A stretch of DNA of 64,000 bases from positions 37,928,338-37,992,337 of the forward strand of contig NC_061867.1 in assembly GCF_907164915.1 (NCBI RefSeq), written 5' to 3'. Positions 22,564-33,057 of the stretch are shown here, piece by piece; within the stretch, counting starts at the first letter, position 1; each line of letters opens with the position of its first letter. Source of the DNA: Impatiens glandulifera (taxonomy: Eukaryota; Streptophyta; Magnoliopsida; Ericales; Balsaminaceae). The translations under genes and the position numbers were made by a program. A model generated the notes under the pieces. The model saw only the letters and a program-made list of their open reading frames with translations, was not told where the DNA came from and made no database searches.

Positions 22564-25500
22564 CTATGAGGAAAGGTTCGCCATCCCGGCGATCGAACAA
22601 CACACCTTCAACTTTTCCCTTGCCAATGCCTTTGTCAACATATCGGAACCATTATCATCAGTGTGAACTTTATCAAGTTCAAACAACCCATCTTCAAGAG
22701 ATTCTCTAATCCAATGATACCGCACATCAATATGTTTCGTTCTCTTATGAAACATGGAATTCTTAGCAAGGTGTATTGCACTTTGATTATCACAAAGAAC
22801 TACGTAGCGTTGTTGCTTGAAGCCAAGCTCCTGCAGAAATCTTTTCAACCACAATAGTTCTTTGCAAGCTTCCGTTGCTGCCATATACTCAGCCTCTGTT
22901 GTCGATAAGGCCACACACTTTTGCAATCTTGATTGCCATGAAACAGCTCCCCCTGCAAATGTCATCAAATATCCAGAAGTGGATTTCATGTTATCCTTAT
23001 TTCCAGCCATATCAGAATCTGTGTATCCCATAAGCACCGGCTTTTCATTTCCAAATGTGATACCCAGTTTGGAAGTACCGCGCAGATATCTGAGAATCCA
23101 TTTAACTGCTTCCCAATGCTTCCTGCCAGGATTTGACAGAAACCGACTAACAACACCAACTGCATGAGCTATATCCGGCCTTGTACATACCATAGCATAC
23201 ATCAAGCTACCAACCACTGAGGCATATGGAACCTTATCCATATCTTCAATGTCCTCCTTTGAAGTAGGACAATCTTTACCTGTTAGATTAAAGTTGGTAG
23301 TAAGAGGAGAACTAACCACTTTAGCTTTGTCCATGTTGAACCTGCAAAGCACCTTCTCAATGTATCGCTCTTGTGACATATGCAACTTCTTGGCAGCTCT
23401 ATCTCGAGTGATCCGTACCCCAAGAATCTGTTTCACTGGCCCCAAGTCTTTCATTGCAAAAGACTTGCTCAACTGCTGTTTCAACTTAGCAATTCTTTCT
23501 GCATTCTTGCCAACGATAAGCATGTCATCAACATAAAGCAATAAAATGATGAAATCATCATCACCAAACCTCTGAAAGAAAACACAATGATCTGAAGTAG
23601 TCTTTCGGTAGCCTTGCTCCCCCATAATAGACTCAAACTTCTTATACCACTGTCTCGGTGCCTGCTTCAGCCCATATAGACTTTTCTGAAGTCTACACAC
23701 ATAGTCTTCTTTACCTTCTACCTGAAACCCTTCAGGCTGCTCCATATAGATTTCTTTATCCAATTCACCGTGAAGGAAAGCAGTCTTGACATCCATCTGC
23801 TCAACCTCAAGATCAAGACTGACCGCTAAACCGAGAACCACCCGAATAGAACCCATCTTCACAACTGGAGAGAAAATCTCATCGAAATCAATACCTTTTT
23901 TCTGGCTGAATCCTTTGACCACCAATCTAGCTTTGTATCTGGGTTGTGAGGTGAACTCATCAGTCTTCACCTTATAAACCCACTTGTTCTTCAATGCTCT
24001 CTTGCCTTTAGGCAACTTCACCAACTCATAAGTATTGTTCTTATACAAGGAATCCATCTCATATTGCATAGCTTCAGCCCATTCTTTCCTGTGCTCATCT
24101 TCAATAGCTTCTGCATAACACTCAGGTTCCCCCTCATCAGTGAGAAGAACATACTCATTTGCAGAATAACGTACAGAAGGATGACGATCTCTCGTAGACC
24201 GTCTGAGTGGAACACATGGTGGCATGTCTGGAACTGGTAACTCTGGGTGAACAACTTCATCTACATCTTGCTCTTGAGCATCAACATTATCAGCACCATG
24301 GTTTTCAATAGGAACATCATCTCCAACCTGTGTGTCAACATGTTGTAGAGGAACTGGACCCAAATCAATAAGATCATCACTATGTCGAGGAACTGTCTCT
24401 ATCTTCTCAACATCCTTAAAAATCTGATCTTCAATAAACACAACATCCCGACTTCGAACAAGCTTCTTCTGAACTGGATCATAAAGCCTGTATCCAAACT
24501 CATCATCACCATAGCCGAGGAACGCGCAAAGCTTAGACTTCACATCAAGCTTTGACCTTTCATCTTTGGGAATATGCACAAATGCCTTACATCCAAAGAC
24601 TCGCAAGTGACTGTAAGAAACATCTTTGCCGCTCCAAACCCTGTTAGGAACATCAAACTGCAAAGGAACACAAGGGGTTAGATTAATAACATGTACCGTC
24701 GTGTTCAACGCTTCACCCCAAAAGGAACGCGGCAACCCTGAATGTGAAAGCAAACATCTGACTCTCTCAACCAATGTTCTGTTCATCCGCTCTGCTAAGC
24801 CATTCAACTGTGGTGTCTTTGGAGGAGTCTTTTGATGCCGAATACCATGCTCTCTACAGTAAGCATCAAATGGCCCAATGTATTCACCTCCATTGTCTGT
24901 CCGAATACACTTTAGCTTTTTTCCAGTCTCTCTCTCAACTGAGGCATGAAACTGCTTAAACACATCTAAAACTTGATCTTTAGACTTCAAAGTATAAAGC
25001 CATACCTTCCGGGAGTGATCATCAATGAATGTGACAAAATATGAGCAACCACCAAGTGTTTTAGTCTTCATAGGACCACAAACATCGGAATGAACAAGAT
25101 CAAGTATGTTCTCTCTTCTGTAGGGAGGATGGCTCTTGAAGGAAACTCTGTTTTGTTTACCTGCAAGACAATGAGAACACCTCTTCAACTGAACATCATT
25201 TACACCTGATAACACTTCCTTCTTTGACAACAAAGCCATGCCCTTTTCACTCATATGACCAAGTCTCTTATGCCATATCTCAGTCATGTCAGCATTCTCC
25301 ACAGCATTAACAATGCTCTTGGAGATCTTTGGTTGTACCACATACAACTTTGAGCACCTTTTACCTCTTGCCACGATCAAAGAACCACGAGTGAGTTTCC
25401 ACAAACCATTACCAAAGTAGTTGTTGTACCCATCATCATCAAGTAAACCTGTAGAAATCAAATTTAGTCTCATATCCGGGACATGTTTTACATTTTGTAA

Positions 25501-26571
25501 AACCAACTCCATCCCAGTATCAAACTTCAAACAGACTTCTCCAATGCCAACAACCTTTGATAGCCCACTATTACCCATCTTGACATCCCCAAAATCACCT
25601 GGAGTGTAAGATGAATAAAAATCTCTTCGTGATGTAACATGACACGAAGCTCCACTGTCAATCACCCAACTCGCCTCATCATGTGCAAAGTTCACCAAAT
25701 TATCATCACAACAAACAAAGAAATCATTAGTGATAGTATTCACTTCAACCTTGTCACTGCCATCGTCATCTTTCCTTTGATTGTTGTTTTGGTTGTTGTA
25801 GTTTTTCTTCTTGTTCTCTTTCTTTGCCTGTCTGCAGAACTTTACTGTGTGCCCCTTTTTACCACAATAGTAACACTCAATATTAGCATACTTCCCTTTA
25901 CCAGAGCTGCTAGTACCACGCTGATTTCCTTTGTTACCCGGACCTCTACTCTGACTTCTCCCCCGCTTTTCAAAGACCAAGACATCTGATTGTGAAGAGG
26001 AACCCTGTGACTTTCTTCTCATCTCTTCATTCATAACACTGCCCTTAGCCAATTCCATGGTGATAATACCATCCGGTGCAGAGTTGGACAAGGATGCCCT
26101 AAAAGTCTCCCAAGAATCTGGTAATGTACCAAGTAGCCATAGACCTTGAATCTCATCATCAAACTTGATACCCATTCCTGAAAGCTGATTCACAATGCCC
26201 TGAAATGCATTTAAGTGATCTGTAACAGGAGTGCCATCTTTGTACTGTAACTTGATCAATTGCTTAATCAAGAACAGTTTATTGTTCCCAGTCTTCCGAG
26301 CATACAACTGTTCAAGCTTGTTCCACAAAGTACGAGCATGTGTCTCCCCAATAATATGATTCAGCACATTATCCTCCACCCATTGCCGAATATATCCACA
26401 AACCTGTCTATGCAAAATAGTCCATTCTGCATCTGTTTTATTCTCAGGTTTATCAGTAGCAAAAACAGGTAAGTAATAATCTTTCACATATAGGAGATCT
26501 TCCATTTTTGCCTTCCAAACATGATAATTTGAACCATTCAAATTAATCATCCTACTTGTATTAGTTTCCAT
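22564..26571 (-). CDS. Copia G Gag-Pol polyprotein, intact
   Basis: 1,335 residues without a stop. Gag: DUF4219/UBN2-like capsid ([14 protein letters not shown], residues about 10-180) and zinc knuckle [14 protein letters not shown] (233-246). Protease: [10 protein letters not shown] with the catalytic DSG at 305-307. Integrase: HHCC zinc finger (HKRLGH...CSHC, 434-468), then the D,D,E triad at about Asp496 (HSDVCGP), Asp559 (RTDNGGEY) and Glu594 (LAERMNR). Reverse transcriptase: Asp927 (QMDVKTAF) and YVDD at 1013-1016. RNase H: Asp1185, Glu1228 and Asp1261, ending with [13 protein letters not shown] near 1278-1290. Integrase before RT is diagnostic of Ty1/copia; the gag and RT wording resemble the Tork/Tnt1 lineage. 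All catalytic residues are present, so the element could be active. The product would form cytoplasmic particles and integrate cDNA in the nucleus. ATG 26571 is the first in frame, about 50 bp inside the 5' LTR boundary. Confidence 0.95.
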   Translation of the reverse strand: METNTSRMINLNGSNYHVWKAKMEDLLYVKDYYLPVFATDKPENKTDAEWTILHRQVCGYIRQWVEDNVLNHIIGETHARTLWNKLEQLYARKTGNNKLFLIKQLIKLQYKDGTPVTDHLNAFQGIVNQLSGMGIKFDDEIQGLWLLGTLPDSWETFRASLSNSAPDGIITMELAKGSVMNEEMRRKSQGSSSQSDVLVFEKRGRSQSRGPGNKGNQRGTSSSGKGKYANIECYYCGKKGHTVKFCRQAKKENKKKNYNNQNNNQRKDDDGSDKVEVNTITNDFFVCCDDNLVNFAHDEASWVIDSGASCHVTSRRDFYSSYTPGDFGDVKMGNSGLSKVVGIGEVCLKFDTGMELVLQNVKHVPDMRLNLISTGLLDDDGYNNYFGNGLWKLTRGSLIVARGKRCSKLYVVQPKISKSIVNAVENADMTEIWHKRLGHMSEKGMALLSKKEVLSGVNDVQLKRCSHCLAGKQNRVSFKSHPPYRRENILDLVHSDVCGPMKTKTLGGCSYFVTFIDDHSRKVWLYTLKSKDQVLDVFKQFHASVERETGKKLKCIRTDNGGEYIGPFDAYCREHGIRHQKTPPKTPQLNGLAERMNRTLVERVRCLLSHSGLPRSFWGEALNTTVHVINLTPCVPLQFDVPNRVWSGKDVSYSHLRVFGCKAFVHIPKDERSKLDVKSKLCAFLGYGDDEFGYRLYDPVQKKLVRSRDVVFIEDQIFKDVEKIETVPRHSDDLIDLGPVPLQHVDTQVGDDVPIENHGADNVDAQEQDVDEVVHPELPVPDMPPCVPLRRSTRDRHPSVRYSANEYVLLTDEGEPECYAEAIEDEHRKEWAEAMQYEMDSLYKNNTYELVKLPKGKRALKNKWVYKVKTDEFTSQPRYKARLVVKGFSQKKGIDFDEIFSPVVKMGSIRVVLGLAVSLDLEVEQMDVKTAFLHGELDKEIYMEQPEGFQVEGKEDYVCRLQKSLYGLKQAPRQWYKKFESIMGEQGYRKTTSDHCVFFQRFGDDDFIILLLYVDDMLIVGKNAERIAKLKQQLSKSFAMKDLGPVKQILGVRITRDRAAKKLHMSQERYIEKVLCRFNMDKAKVVSSPLTTNFNLTGKDCPTSKEDIEDMDKVPYASVVGSLMYAMVCTRPDIAHAVGVVSRFLSNPGRKHWEAVKWILRYLRGTSKLGITFGNEKPVLMGYTDSDMAGNKDNMKSTSGYLMTFAGGAVSWQSRLQKCVALSTTEAEYMAATEACKELLWLKRFLQELGFKQQRYVVLCDNQSAIHLAKNSMFHKRTKHIDVRYHWIRESLEDGLFELDKVHTDDNGSDMLTKALAREKLKVCCSIAGMANLSS

Positions 26572-26607
26572 CGTTCAAACAGTTCAATTCACAAATAAGC
26601 AACCAAG

Positions 26608-26619
26608 GCTCTGATACCA
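26608..26619 (-). promoter_or_regulatory. Primer-binding site of copia G
   Basis: On the minus strand TGGTATCAGAGC, complementary to the 3' end of initiator Met-tRNA, three bases from the 5' LTR. Confidence 0.95.
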
Positions 26620-26622
26620 CTT

Positions 26623-27345
26623 TGATGGAAATGCGCCACAACAGTAAACAACAAATGCGGAATTTATCCTACGTTTGGCAACACTTTCCCAAACCGTTTA
26701 AACCTGTGAGGAAGCTAACAAATAGGTATGCAAAATGCAATCAACACAGCCCTAAAACAGTGAGTAACACACCAAGCAAGCACACACAAACAACACAGAA
26801 TTTTAGCGTGGAAAACCCCTCAATGGGTAAAAACCACGGGACACCTAGTGCCGCTTAAAATCCACTATCACCAGTAAGAGAGCAATACAAAAGTCTTCTC
26901 TAGACAATACTAGAGGCATACAAATTCATAATACCCTTGGAAACATGCACATCAAGGATATAGAAACAATCAAAGAACAATAAAGGAAGAATATCACCAA
27001 AAACAACTGCTACTGTTCCGGCAACAAAACCCCGACCTCCAGACCTCAGAATCCGATCTCCACCGTTCAGAATGTTGGCCCAGAAGTTGTGAAGCTGCTG
27101 TCCAAAAATTAGAACGATCCAACGGTGCAAACTCCGGCAATCATCAAAATACTAAGGCTGCTGAAATTGAAGTTTTTCCCCTCTTTTCTTTCTTGATTTT
27201 CTCTCTCTTTCTTTTGCTCTTCTTTCTTGCAAAAGAAGATTTCTCCCCTTTTATATTGCTCCCAAATAAGTGAATCAAGTGGGGGCCCAAATGGGCCTAT
27301 TTGCTGGGCTTTTCCTCATGGACTAAGGAAACAAAAAACCCAACA
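26623..27345 (-). repeat. 5' LTR of copia G
   Basis: 723 bp, nearly identical to 21822-22544. Carries the promoter for the element. Confidence 0.95.
27248..27256 (-). promoter_or_regulatory. TATA box in 5' LTR of copia G
   Basis: On the minus strand ATATAAAAGG, with transcription running leftward into gag-pol. Confidence 0.7.
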
Positions 27346-27350
27346 CTAGT

Positions 27351-27515
27351 GAGGTTCCTCCTGCTCCAGAGAATGGAATGATCATTCCAACTAGTAAGAT
27401 TCCTCCTGCTCCTGAAAATAGAATGAATATTCGATCCAATTATAGAGTTCCTCCTGCTCCAGAGAATGGAATGGCTAAGGCTGCAGCTAAAGCATGCAGC
27501 AAGACTGGTTCTTGA
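27351..27515 (+). pseudogene. Secreted tandem-repeat protein, 3' part separated by copia G
   Basis: After the second copy of the CTAGT duplication, the reading frame of 21336-21821 continues exactly in register for 54 codons. There are two more full repeat units (ending IIPTSK and NIRSNYR) and a last, diverged unit that becomes AKAAAKACSKTGS before a TGA at 27513-27515. Without G, frame and repeat order are continuous, giving twelve units arranged as four sets of three and a product of 216 residues. The only Cys of the array is in this tail. With G in place this part has no start codon or promoter of its own. Confidence 0.7.
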
Positions 27516-28483
27516 AGAACAAAAGTTTTATGATTATTCAATTCATTAATGTTTTAACATTATTAGAAATTGATAAAATAAAAGGTGGATGAATCAAGAA
27601 AAATCAAATTGGGTGCTAATGGCAATCATAATTTATAAATGGATAATGTTTGGAATTACACTTTATTTTATTTTCCTGAGATTCTTCCCCAGTAATGATT
27701 TCGCATTAAAACTAACTTCATATCAAAATATATAATCTATTCAAAATTTGACCTAAATCAATAAAAATCTTTCTTAGTATGCAACTATTTTCATTTTATG
27801 AGCAATCCTGAGATCATTTCTAGTTTTTTTATCAATCAACATAATCCATTTATCATGTTTATTAGTTCCACCATCTTTAAAGCTTTGCAGGTATGAAAAG
27901 GAAAATGAAAAATCTTCTATCTAAAAAACCAAGTCTAAATTAAAAATTTTAAATTCAAACATAAAGATAAAAAAATGTGATAGCAATTATTAAAAAAACT
28001 AAAAATAAAATCAAGAAAGAATTTAATCTTTAACTCAACACAATATTTGTGGACAAACAAATAGGTGGAGAAGTTTTATTATTTAAATCATAGGTTAAAA
28101 GTAGTTGGTGTTCGGTGTCTGACCAATTCCACTTGGACTAATAATATATTATATATAATAATTTTATGTATTATATAATATTCTAGACAAGACTTTCTAG
28201 TTAGATACATGAAACTAAACATAAAATTAAATGAGAATAAAAAAAGTAGAGTTCGATAATAGAAGTTTCAGCAAGACGATCGAGCAGTTGAACAATGTCA
28301 GTTTTGGCTCAAATCATAGGTGGCGAATCTTTGTAGAGTTCTCTACAATAGTCTAAATCTTTGTGTGGACTTCTCTCATATACTCCTTTGAATATTATTC
28401 TTCAGTGATATATTTTATTTTCATTGTTCTTGTAATCCACCATTAAGGGTGAAGACTTTGTAAAGAGAAGACTTTGATGTAAT
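27516..28483. other. AT-rich DNA downstream of repeat-protein gene
   Basis: Probably includes the 3'UTR of the repeat-protein gene (candidate AATAAA-like signals near 27570). No other feature supported until the LTR remnant. Confidence 0.4.
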
Positions 28484-28831
28484 TCACTACAATATAGTGA
28501 ATACGTTTTAAGAGGCCTACGGGTCCCTTAGTTTTTATCCTTTTTAAATTTCCACGCTAAAAATTAATTTGTCTTTATGTACTTAATTTTACCATTTACT
28601 CTCTCGTTTAGTTCTCATGATTATCTCATTGGGACATTCCAAAAGGGAAAGAACAAATATTCTGCAAATGTTATTAGGAGGATTTTTCTAACAAGTAGTA
28701 TTAGAGCATTTAGTAAGAATAATCAAATTACTTACGTGCCCAATGAAGGAGAAAATTTTGATCGGTATGATAAATCTAAACTCGACGAACTTTTCGGTCT
28801 GGAAACACAAGATGTTAGATTTGCTAATTAG
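28484..28831 (+). mobile_element. Old copia remnant H: LTR end, primer site, gag start
   Basis: 28484-28570 (TATAGTGAATACGTTTTAAG, then GGGTCCCTTAGTTTTTATCC and TTTCCACGCTAAAA) parallels the R/U5 part of the G LTR, which on its own strand reads GATAGTGGATTTTAAGCGGC, GTGTCCCGTGGTTTTTACCC and TTTTCCACGCTAAAA. The LTR ends CTAACA at 28693. A decayed primer site, TAGTATTAGAGC, lies at 28696-28707. It is followed by a gag-like start: NNQITYVPNEGENFDRYD, then a segment equivalent to LFGSQD. The stop at 28829-28831 and loss of the rest show an ancient deletion remnant. The 84-codon frame at 28577 is therefore not a host gene. Confidence 0.5.
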
Positions 28832-30672
28832 GAGAGTTTGTTTAGGCATGTATAATGTATGACAAATTCATACACGATGAGCGATAAAGACTGGAAAATT
28901 ATGTATTTGAAAAGCAGTTTCTACGATCAGACAGTGGGTTAATCAAAATAATTTTCCATGTTATTGCGATGACAGAGTTTCCAATAAGTTATTTATTTGG
29001 TATTTGAATAGATAATGACTCAATTTGAAAACATATTTTAGCTATCTCAATTAATCGGTCAATTAATCTCTTGTATTTATTTGGTTCAACAAAGAGCTCT
29101 CCAACAATATTTGTAGTCACTTTAGTACATCTGGCACATATGAGAATTAGCTGGTTTTACTCGTAACAATCCGGAATCATAAATAGTATAAAAGGTTTTT
29201 TTCTGTGGTGAATTTGTTAGAACACTGTCATTATTTACATTAATTATGCTTTTGTACATATTTTTTTAGTGTTCTCTCTTGGTAATGTTAATTAAGAAGG
29301 CAAATAATGCATAAATAGTTGAAACATTGTACACCCTAATAAAAAACTTAACAATTGCATCTTGATAAATACTCAAAGGAGGTTGTACCAATGAACTAAA
29401 TGGTGTTCTTATTATCTGTAATTTAATATTTGCCCTCACTTGTAAAACCTCATAAAATTATGCTTTGTTAGGATTCTTGGAAAGATCAACTTAAATTATT
29501 GAACCCACTTTGAAGTGATGGTATTTAGCACCAAATACATTAGGTTAAGAGTTTAACATGCTATAGTGCAGTAGTGCACTAATCCTCCTCAGTTTTGTAA
29601 TATTTTTAACCATTTCAATCTGAAATATATTTTAAAGTGTTCATCATATCTTCTTCTTCAAATTTTCTCAGCCATATAATCAATTAGTTACTTGTTCTTC
29701 AAATTTTCAGCAAACTCAATTAGTTACGTGTTTGGTAGTTGAAATGGAATAAAATTGCATTAATAGTAAAACTTCCATTAATTTATTGACCTCCTAATAT
29801 AAGATTTTTGTGTGTTGTAGTGCAGATTGATGAAACTGTTAGTAACATCATTTGTCATTGACTAGGTTCATGACTGTTTTTTTTTGTGTTTTTCTTGTGT
29901 GTGAATTTTCTTTACTGTAGATTAAAGAAATAATCATTTTTATTTTACTACATATTGAGGAAACCATCAGAAAATTTTACCCTTCCAAGTAAGTTGCACA
30001 ACACCTAAAAATTGGGTCGTATGTTATGTTACAATAAACATAAAGTTTGATAGAGTTGTTATTATCCATAAAAAAGGGTATTCATTTACAATTCATAGCT
30101 CCAAAATTAATACGTTCACCGTAATGTTAACTTGTTTTGTTTTTTTCATGAAGATCATGTTTGAAAGAATACACAAAATATAGGAGTTTCATATTTGTCT
30201 TCAATAATATTTTGGAAATCCAATCTAACGGACTTAAGTAAGTGTTTCACATCTTTATAAATTTTAAATATAAATAAATTATATTGATAACGTTTTCTTC
30301 ATTGATTACACTTTTTGTCTTTATTCAAATCTAATAGTTTTAATTTTAATAGTTTTGATAGCTTTCTACCGTACGTTACAAGAATATTAAACAAAATATT
30401 AACGTCTTGTTGACAAAGAGGACCCTACATTAATTGGAATGATGTGAGTTCTATGTATTGCGTTGAGTAGTGTTGATATACTTGGTGCTTAAATATCAAT
30501 ACATTTATGGATTGTGTTATTATTATAAATTTAAAGTTTAATTTTAATGTATTTTATGATAATGGATGATTGATGATGTTATTTTGTGATAATAGATGGT
30601 TTGATAATGTTATTTTGTGAGAAAGGATGATTAATTATGTTATTTTATTTAATATTTATCTTGAATGTGATT
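28832..30672. other. AT-rich intergenic DNA
   Basis: No ORF or element is supported. A ~45-bp phrase ending in GTTATTTTGTGA is repeated three times at about 30545-30645. Might contain decayed transposon sequence downstream of H. Confidence 0.4.
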
Positions 30673-32518
30673 TGTTAGGATCGGGATCAACAATAGAGAC
30701 GGGGGTCAGACTATGTTGAACGCTTACACACTTCGTTCATATTAACTTTTGGGTCAAATTATTTTGACTAAGGGTCAAAGTATTCTGACTATTGGAATTT
30801 TGATGATGAGTGTGTATAAAACTTAAACTAAGCCGTCTAATTGTTTATGGTGCAGGTATATCGAAAACATGTTATATTAGACTAAGTCTGAATAAGGTTC
30901 ATTAGACTGATTGGCTATTAGAGGCATTGAGTTAGACGTGCAGTCTAACAGACGTAGTTAGACGTGCAGTCTAACCAGCGTAGTTAGACGTGTAGTCTAA
31001 CGGATACGTAGTTAGACGTGCAATATAACGGACGTAGTTAGACGTGCAGTCTAACAGACGTAGTTAGACGTGCAGTCTAACTGATACGTAGTTAAACGTG
31101 CAGTCTAACAGACGTAGTTAGACGTGCAGTCTACAAATACGTAGTTAGACGTGCAGTCTAACAGATGAGAGTTAGACGTGCAGTCTAACAGATATAGTAG
31201 ACGTGCATTCTAACAGACGTAGTTAGACGTACAGTCTAACGAATACGTAGTTAGATGTGCAGTATAACGGATACGTAGTTATATGTCAAGTCTAACGGAT
31301 ACATAGTTAGACGTGCAGTCTAACGGATACGTAATTAGACGTGCAGTCTAACAGACGTAGTTAGACGTGCAGTCTAACAGACGTAGTTAGACGTGCAGTC
31401 TAACAGACGTAGTTAGACGTGTAGTCTAACAAATGAGAATTAGACGTGCAGTCAAACTCCTTCAAATTACTCTGAAGGGAGACGTAGTTAGACGTGCCGT
31501 CTAATAGATGAGAGTTAGACGTGCAGTCTAAATCCTTCAGATTAGTCTAAAGGGAACCGTAATTAGACGTGTCGTCTAATCCCATTAGACAAGGTGGTCT
31601 AATGGATCCTGCTATTAGACGGGGGCGTCTAATTTCATTAGACGAGGTCGTCTAAGTGAAAAACGTCTAATGCCATGCTTAAGCAGTTATTTAAAGCTAG
31701 CATCCATCTACCCACGATCAACTAGCTGTATGCTACTCATGCTCTACTTTCCAGTGCAGATTAGTACGACAGTCAGTTACAACCAATTGATTAATGCCAC
31801 GTAAGAAAATATTCTTCCCACTACTTGTTTCCTGTAGGAATATCCTAGAAGAATATTTGGCGCACTACCAGATTGGTACGGCCACGATCCTGGTCTTCAG
31901 AGTTTGTTGTGTACTATGGAGGCGTTCCAATGAAAGTTAACGTCGTGTCATTATAGAAGATTCGACCGTTGGTACCTGCTCTCTATTTAAAGATCTTCAA
32001 GGACAATGGATTAATCATCGATCTATCGATATTCAGAGAATCATATGTAAATATACAAGCTGATATACGAAAAAGTTGCTTTCTCGCTTTACTGTGTGTT
32101 TATCAAGAGAGAGAGTTAGAATCAAAACACTATTTTAGTTGAGTGATATACTTCAATATACTGTATGTTGAACAGAGCCTGTTCTGTTCAACTGTGAGCT
32201 ATTCGTGTAACTTTATTTGATTCTAAGAAATATATAGTGAATCCTTCCGGTGGTTGGAAGAAGGGTGACGTAGGAGAGTTTGCTACGAACATTCATAAAT
32301 AACTCTTGTGTTATTTACAATCTGTCATCTTCTCATTCTTTGTTTCTGAGCTTCAAACCTGAACAAACGTTTCCGCACTTTAATCGTTCAAGAGTTTGCA
32401 AGGGTTTGTGAAGAATAGAAAGTGATTTAAATCCCTAACAGGATTTTTATCAAACCGTTCATCCGAAGTCGTCATCAATAGCCAGACCCCGTCTCTATTG
32501 ATTACGGTGATCCTATCA
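30673..32518 (+). repeat. 5' LTR of element B
   Basis: Starts TGTTAGGATCGGGATC and ends GATCCTATCA, followed by AT and the primer site. The first ~45 bp are an imperfect inverted copy of the last ~45 bp (both carry CAATAGAGACGGGG in opposite orientation). Contains the minisatellite at 30929-31675 and a GGTGACGTAGGAGAG-type R/U5 segment near 32265. 1,846 bp. Confidence 0.7.
30929..31675. repeat. Minisatellite of potential hairpins in LTR B
   Basis: About 25 units of 26-28 bp, each built on TTAGAC-GTGCA-GTCTAA, a 6-bp inverted repeat around a 5-base loop, joined by short linkers (CAGACGTAG, CGGATACGTAG). Toward the 3' end the unit drifts to TTAGACGRGGYCGTCTAA, which keeps the palindrome while changing the loop. 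Confidence 0.9.
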
Positions 32519-32520
32519 AT

Positions 32521-32532
32521 TGGTATCAGAGC
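32521..32532 (+). promoter_or_regulatory. Primer-binding site of element B
   Basis: TGGTATCAGAGC, complementary to initiator Met-tRNA, two bases after the LTR. Confidence 0.85.
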
Positions 32533-32579
32533 TCTGTTTTCTATTCTCAAGCATCAAGAACCTGAATCACGTCTTTCAT

Positions 32580-33057
32580 CAATGAGATCCCTACTCTGTC
32601 AAGAGACAACTGCAACTATTGGATGATGAGAACGTAAGCTCACTTGCTTCTCTTGATTGTGATACGTGCAGCGTCATTACCGATGGTCCCATAAAGATGT
32701 GAGTGGACTACTGAAGACAAGATGACCAACAACCTGGACAATGTGGCCAAAAATATTTTGTATCAATCAATCAACATGAACATATTCTACGAGATCAAGT
32801 CATGTTCCTCTGCTAAAGAAATATGGGAGAAGCTGACTCAGATCTATGGTCGAAATGTTCATGCCAAGAAGAATCAGAAGGACCAGAAAGTCTTCATGTG
32901 TGTTGAAAACAAATCCAAATGGGCAGACAGCGATTCTGAGAATTCTCCTGTTGAAAAGGATACTGAAACTGTAACATGCTTGATGGCAGACAATCAATCC
33001 AAGGTAAATGATGTCTCTACACCAGAATTTACCAACGAAGAGTTAACTAATGCACTC
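32580..33057 (+). pseudogene. Gag of element B, N-terminal part (broken)
   Basis: Contains NNLDNVAKNILYQSINMN and SSAKEIWEKLTQIYGRN, the UBN2-like capsid region, then jumps to an acidic segment with SDSENSPVEKDTET. By comparison with C, about 150 residues including the zinc knuckle are missing. The frame ends at TNEELTNAL where LTR A begins; sequence matching the continuation resumes at 51099. Confidence 0.65.

Larger units (their letters stand above)
21822..27345 (-). mobile_element. Intact Tnt1/Tork-like copia retrotransposon G
   Basis: Complete autonomous-looking element: two 723-bp LTRs, primer-binding site, one uninterrupted 1,335-codon gag-pol, polypurine tract, and a 5-bp target-site duplication CTAGT (21817-21821 and 27346-27350). 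The LTRs differ at only two sites that I can find (22359 T versus 27160 G; 22406 T versus 27207 C), so insertion is recent. It lies inside the repeat array of a secreted-protein gene, in the opposite orientation, at an ACTAGT palindrome. Confidence 0.95.

Noticed and set aside
28577..28831. 84-codon frame as a host gene
   Set aside because: It spans the end of an LTR remnant, a decayed iMet primer site and a gag-like start, so it is part of copia remnant H.
30929..31675. Regularly spaced repeats that resemble a CRISPR array
   Set aside because: Spacers are short, nearly identical linkers, not unique sequence. The context is a plant LTR, and no cas-like gene is present.
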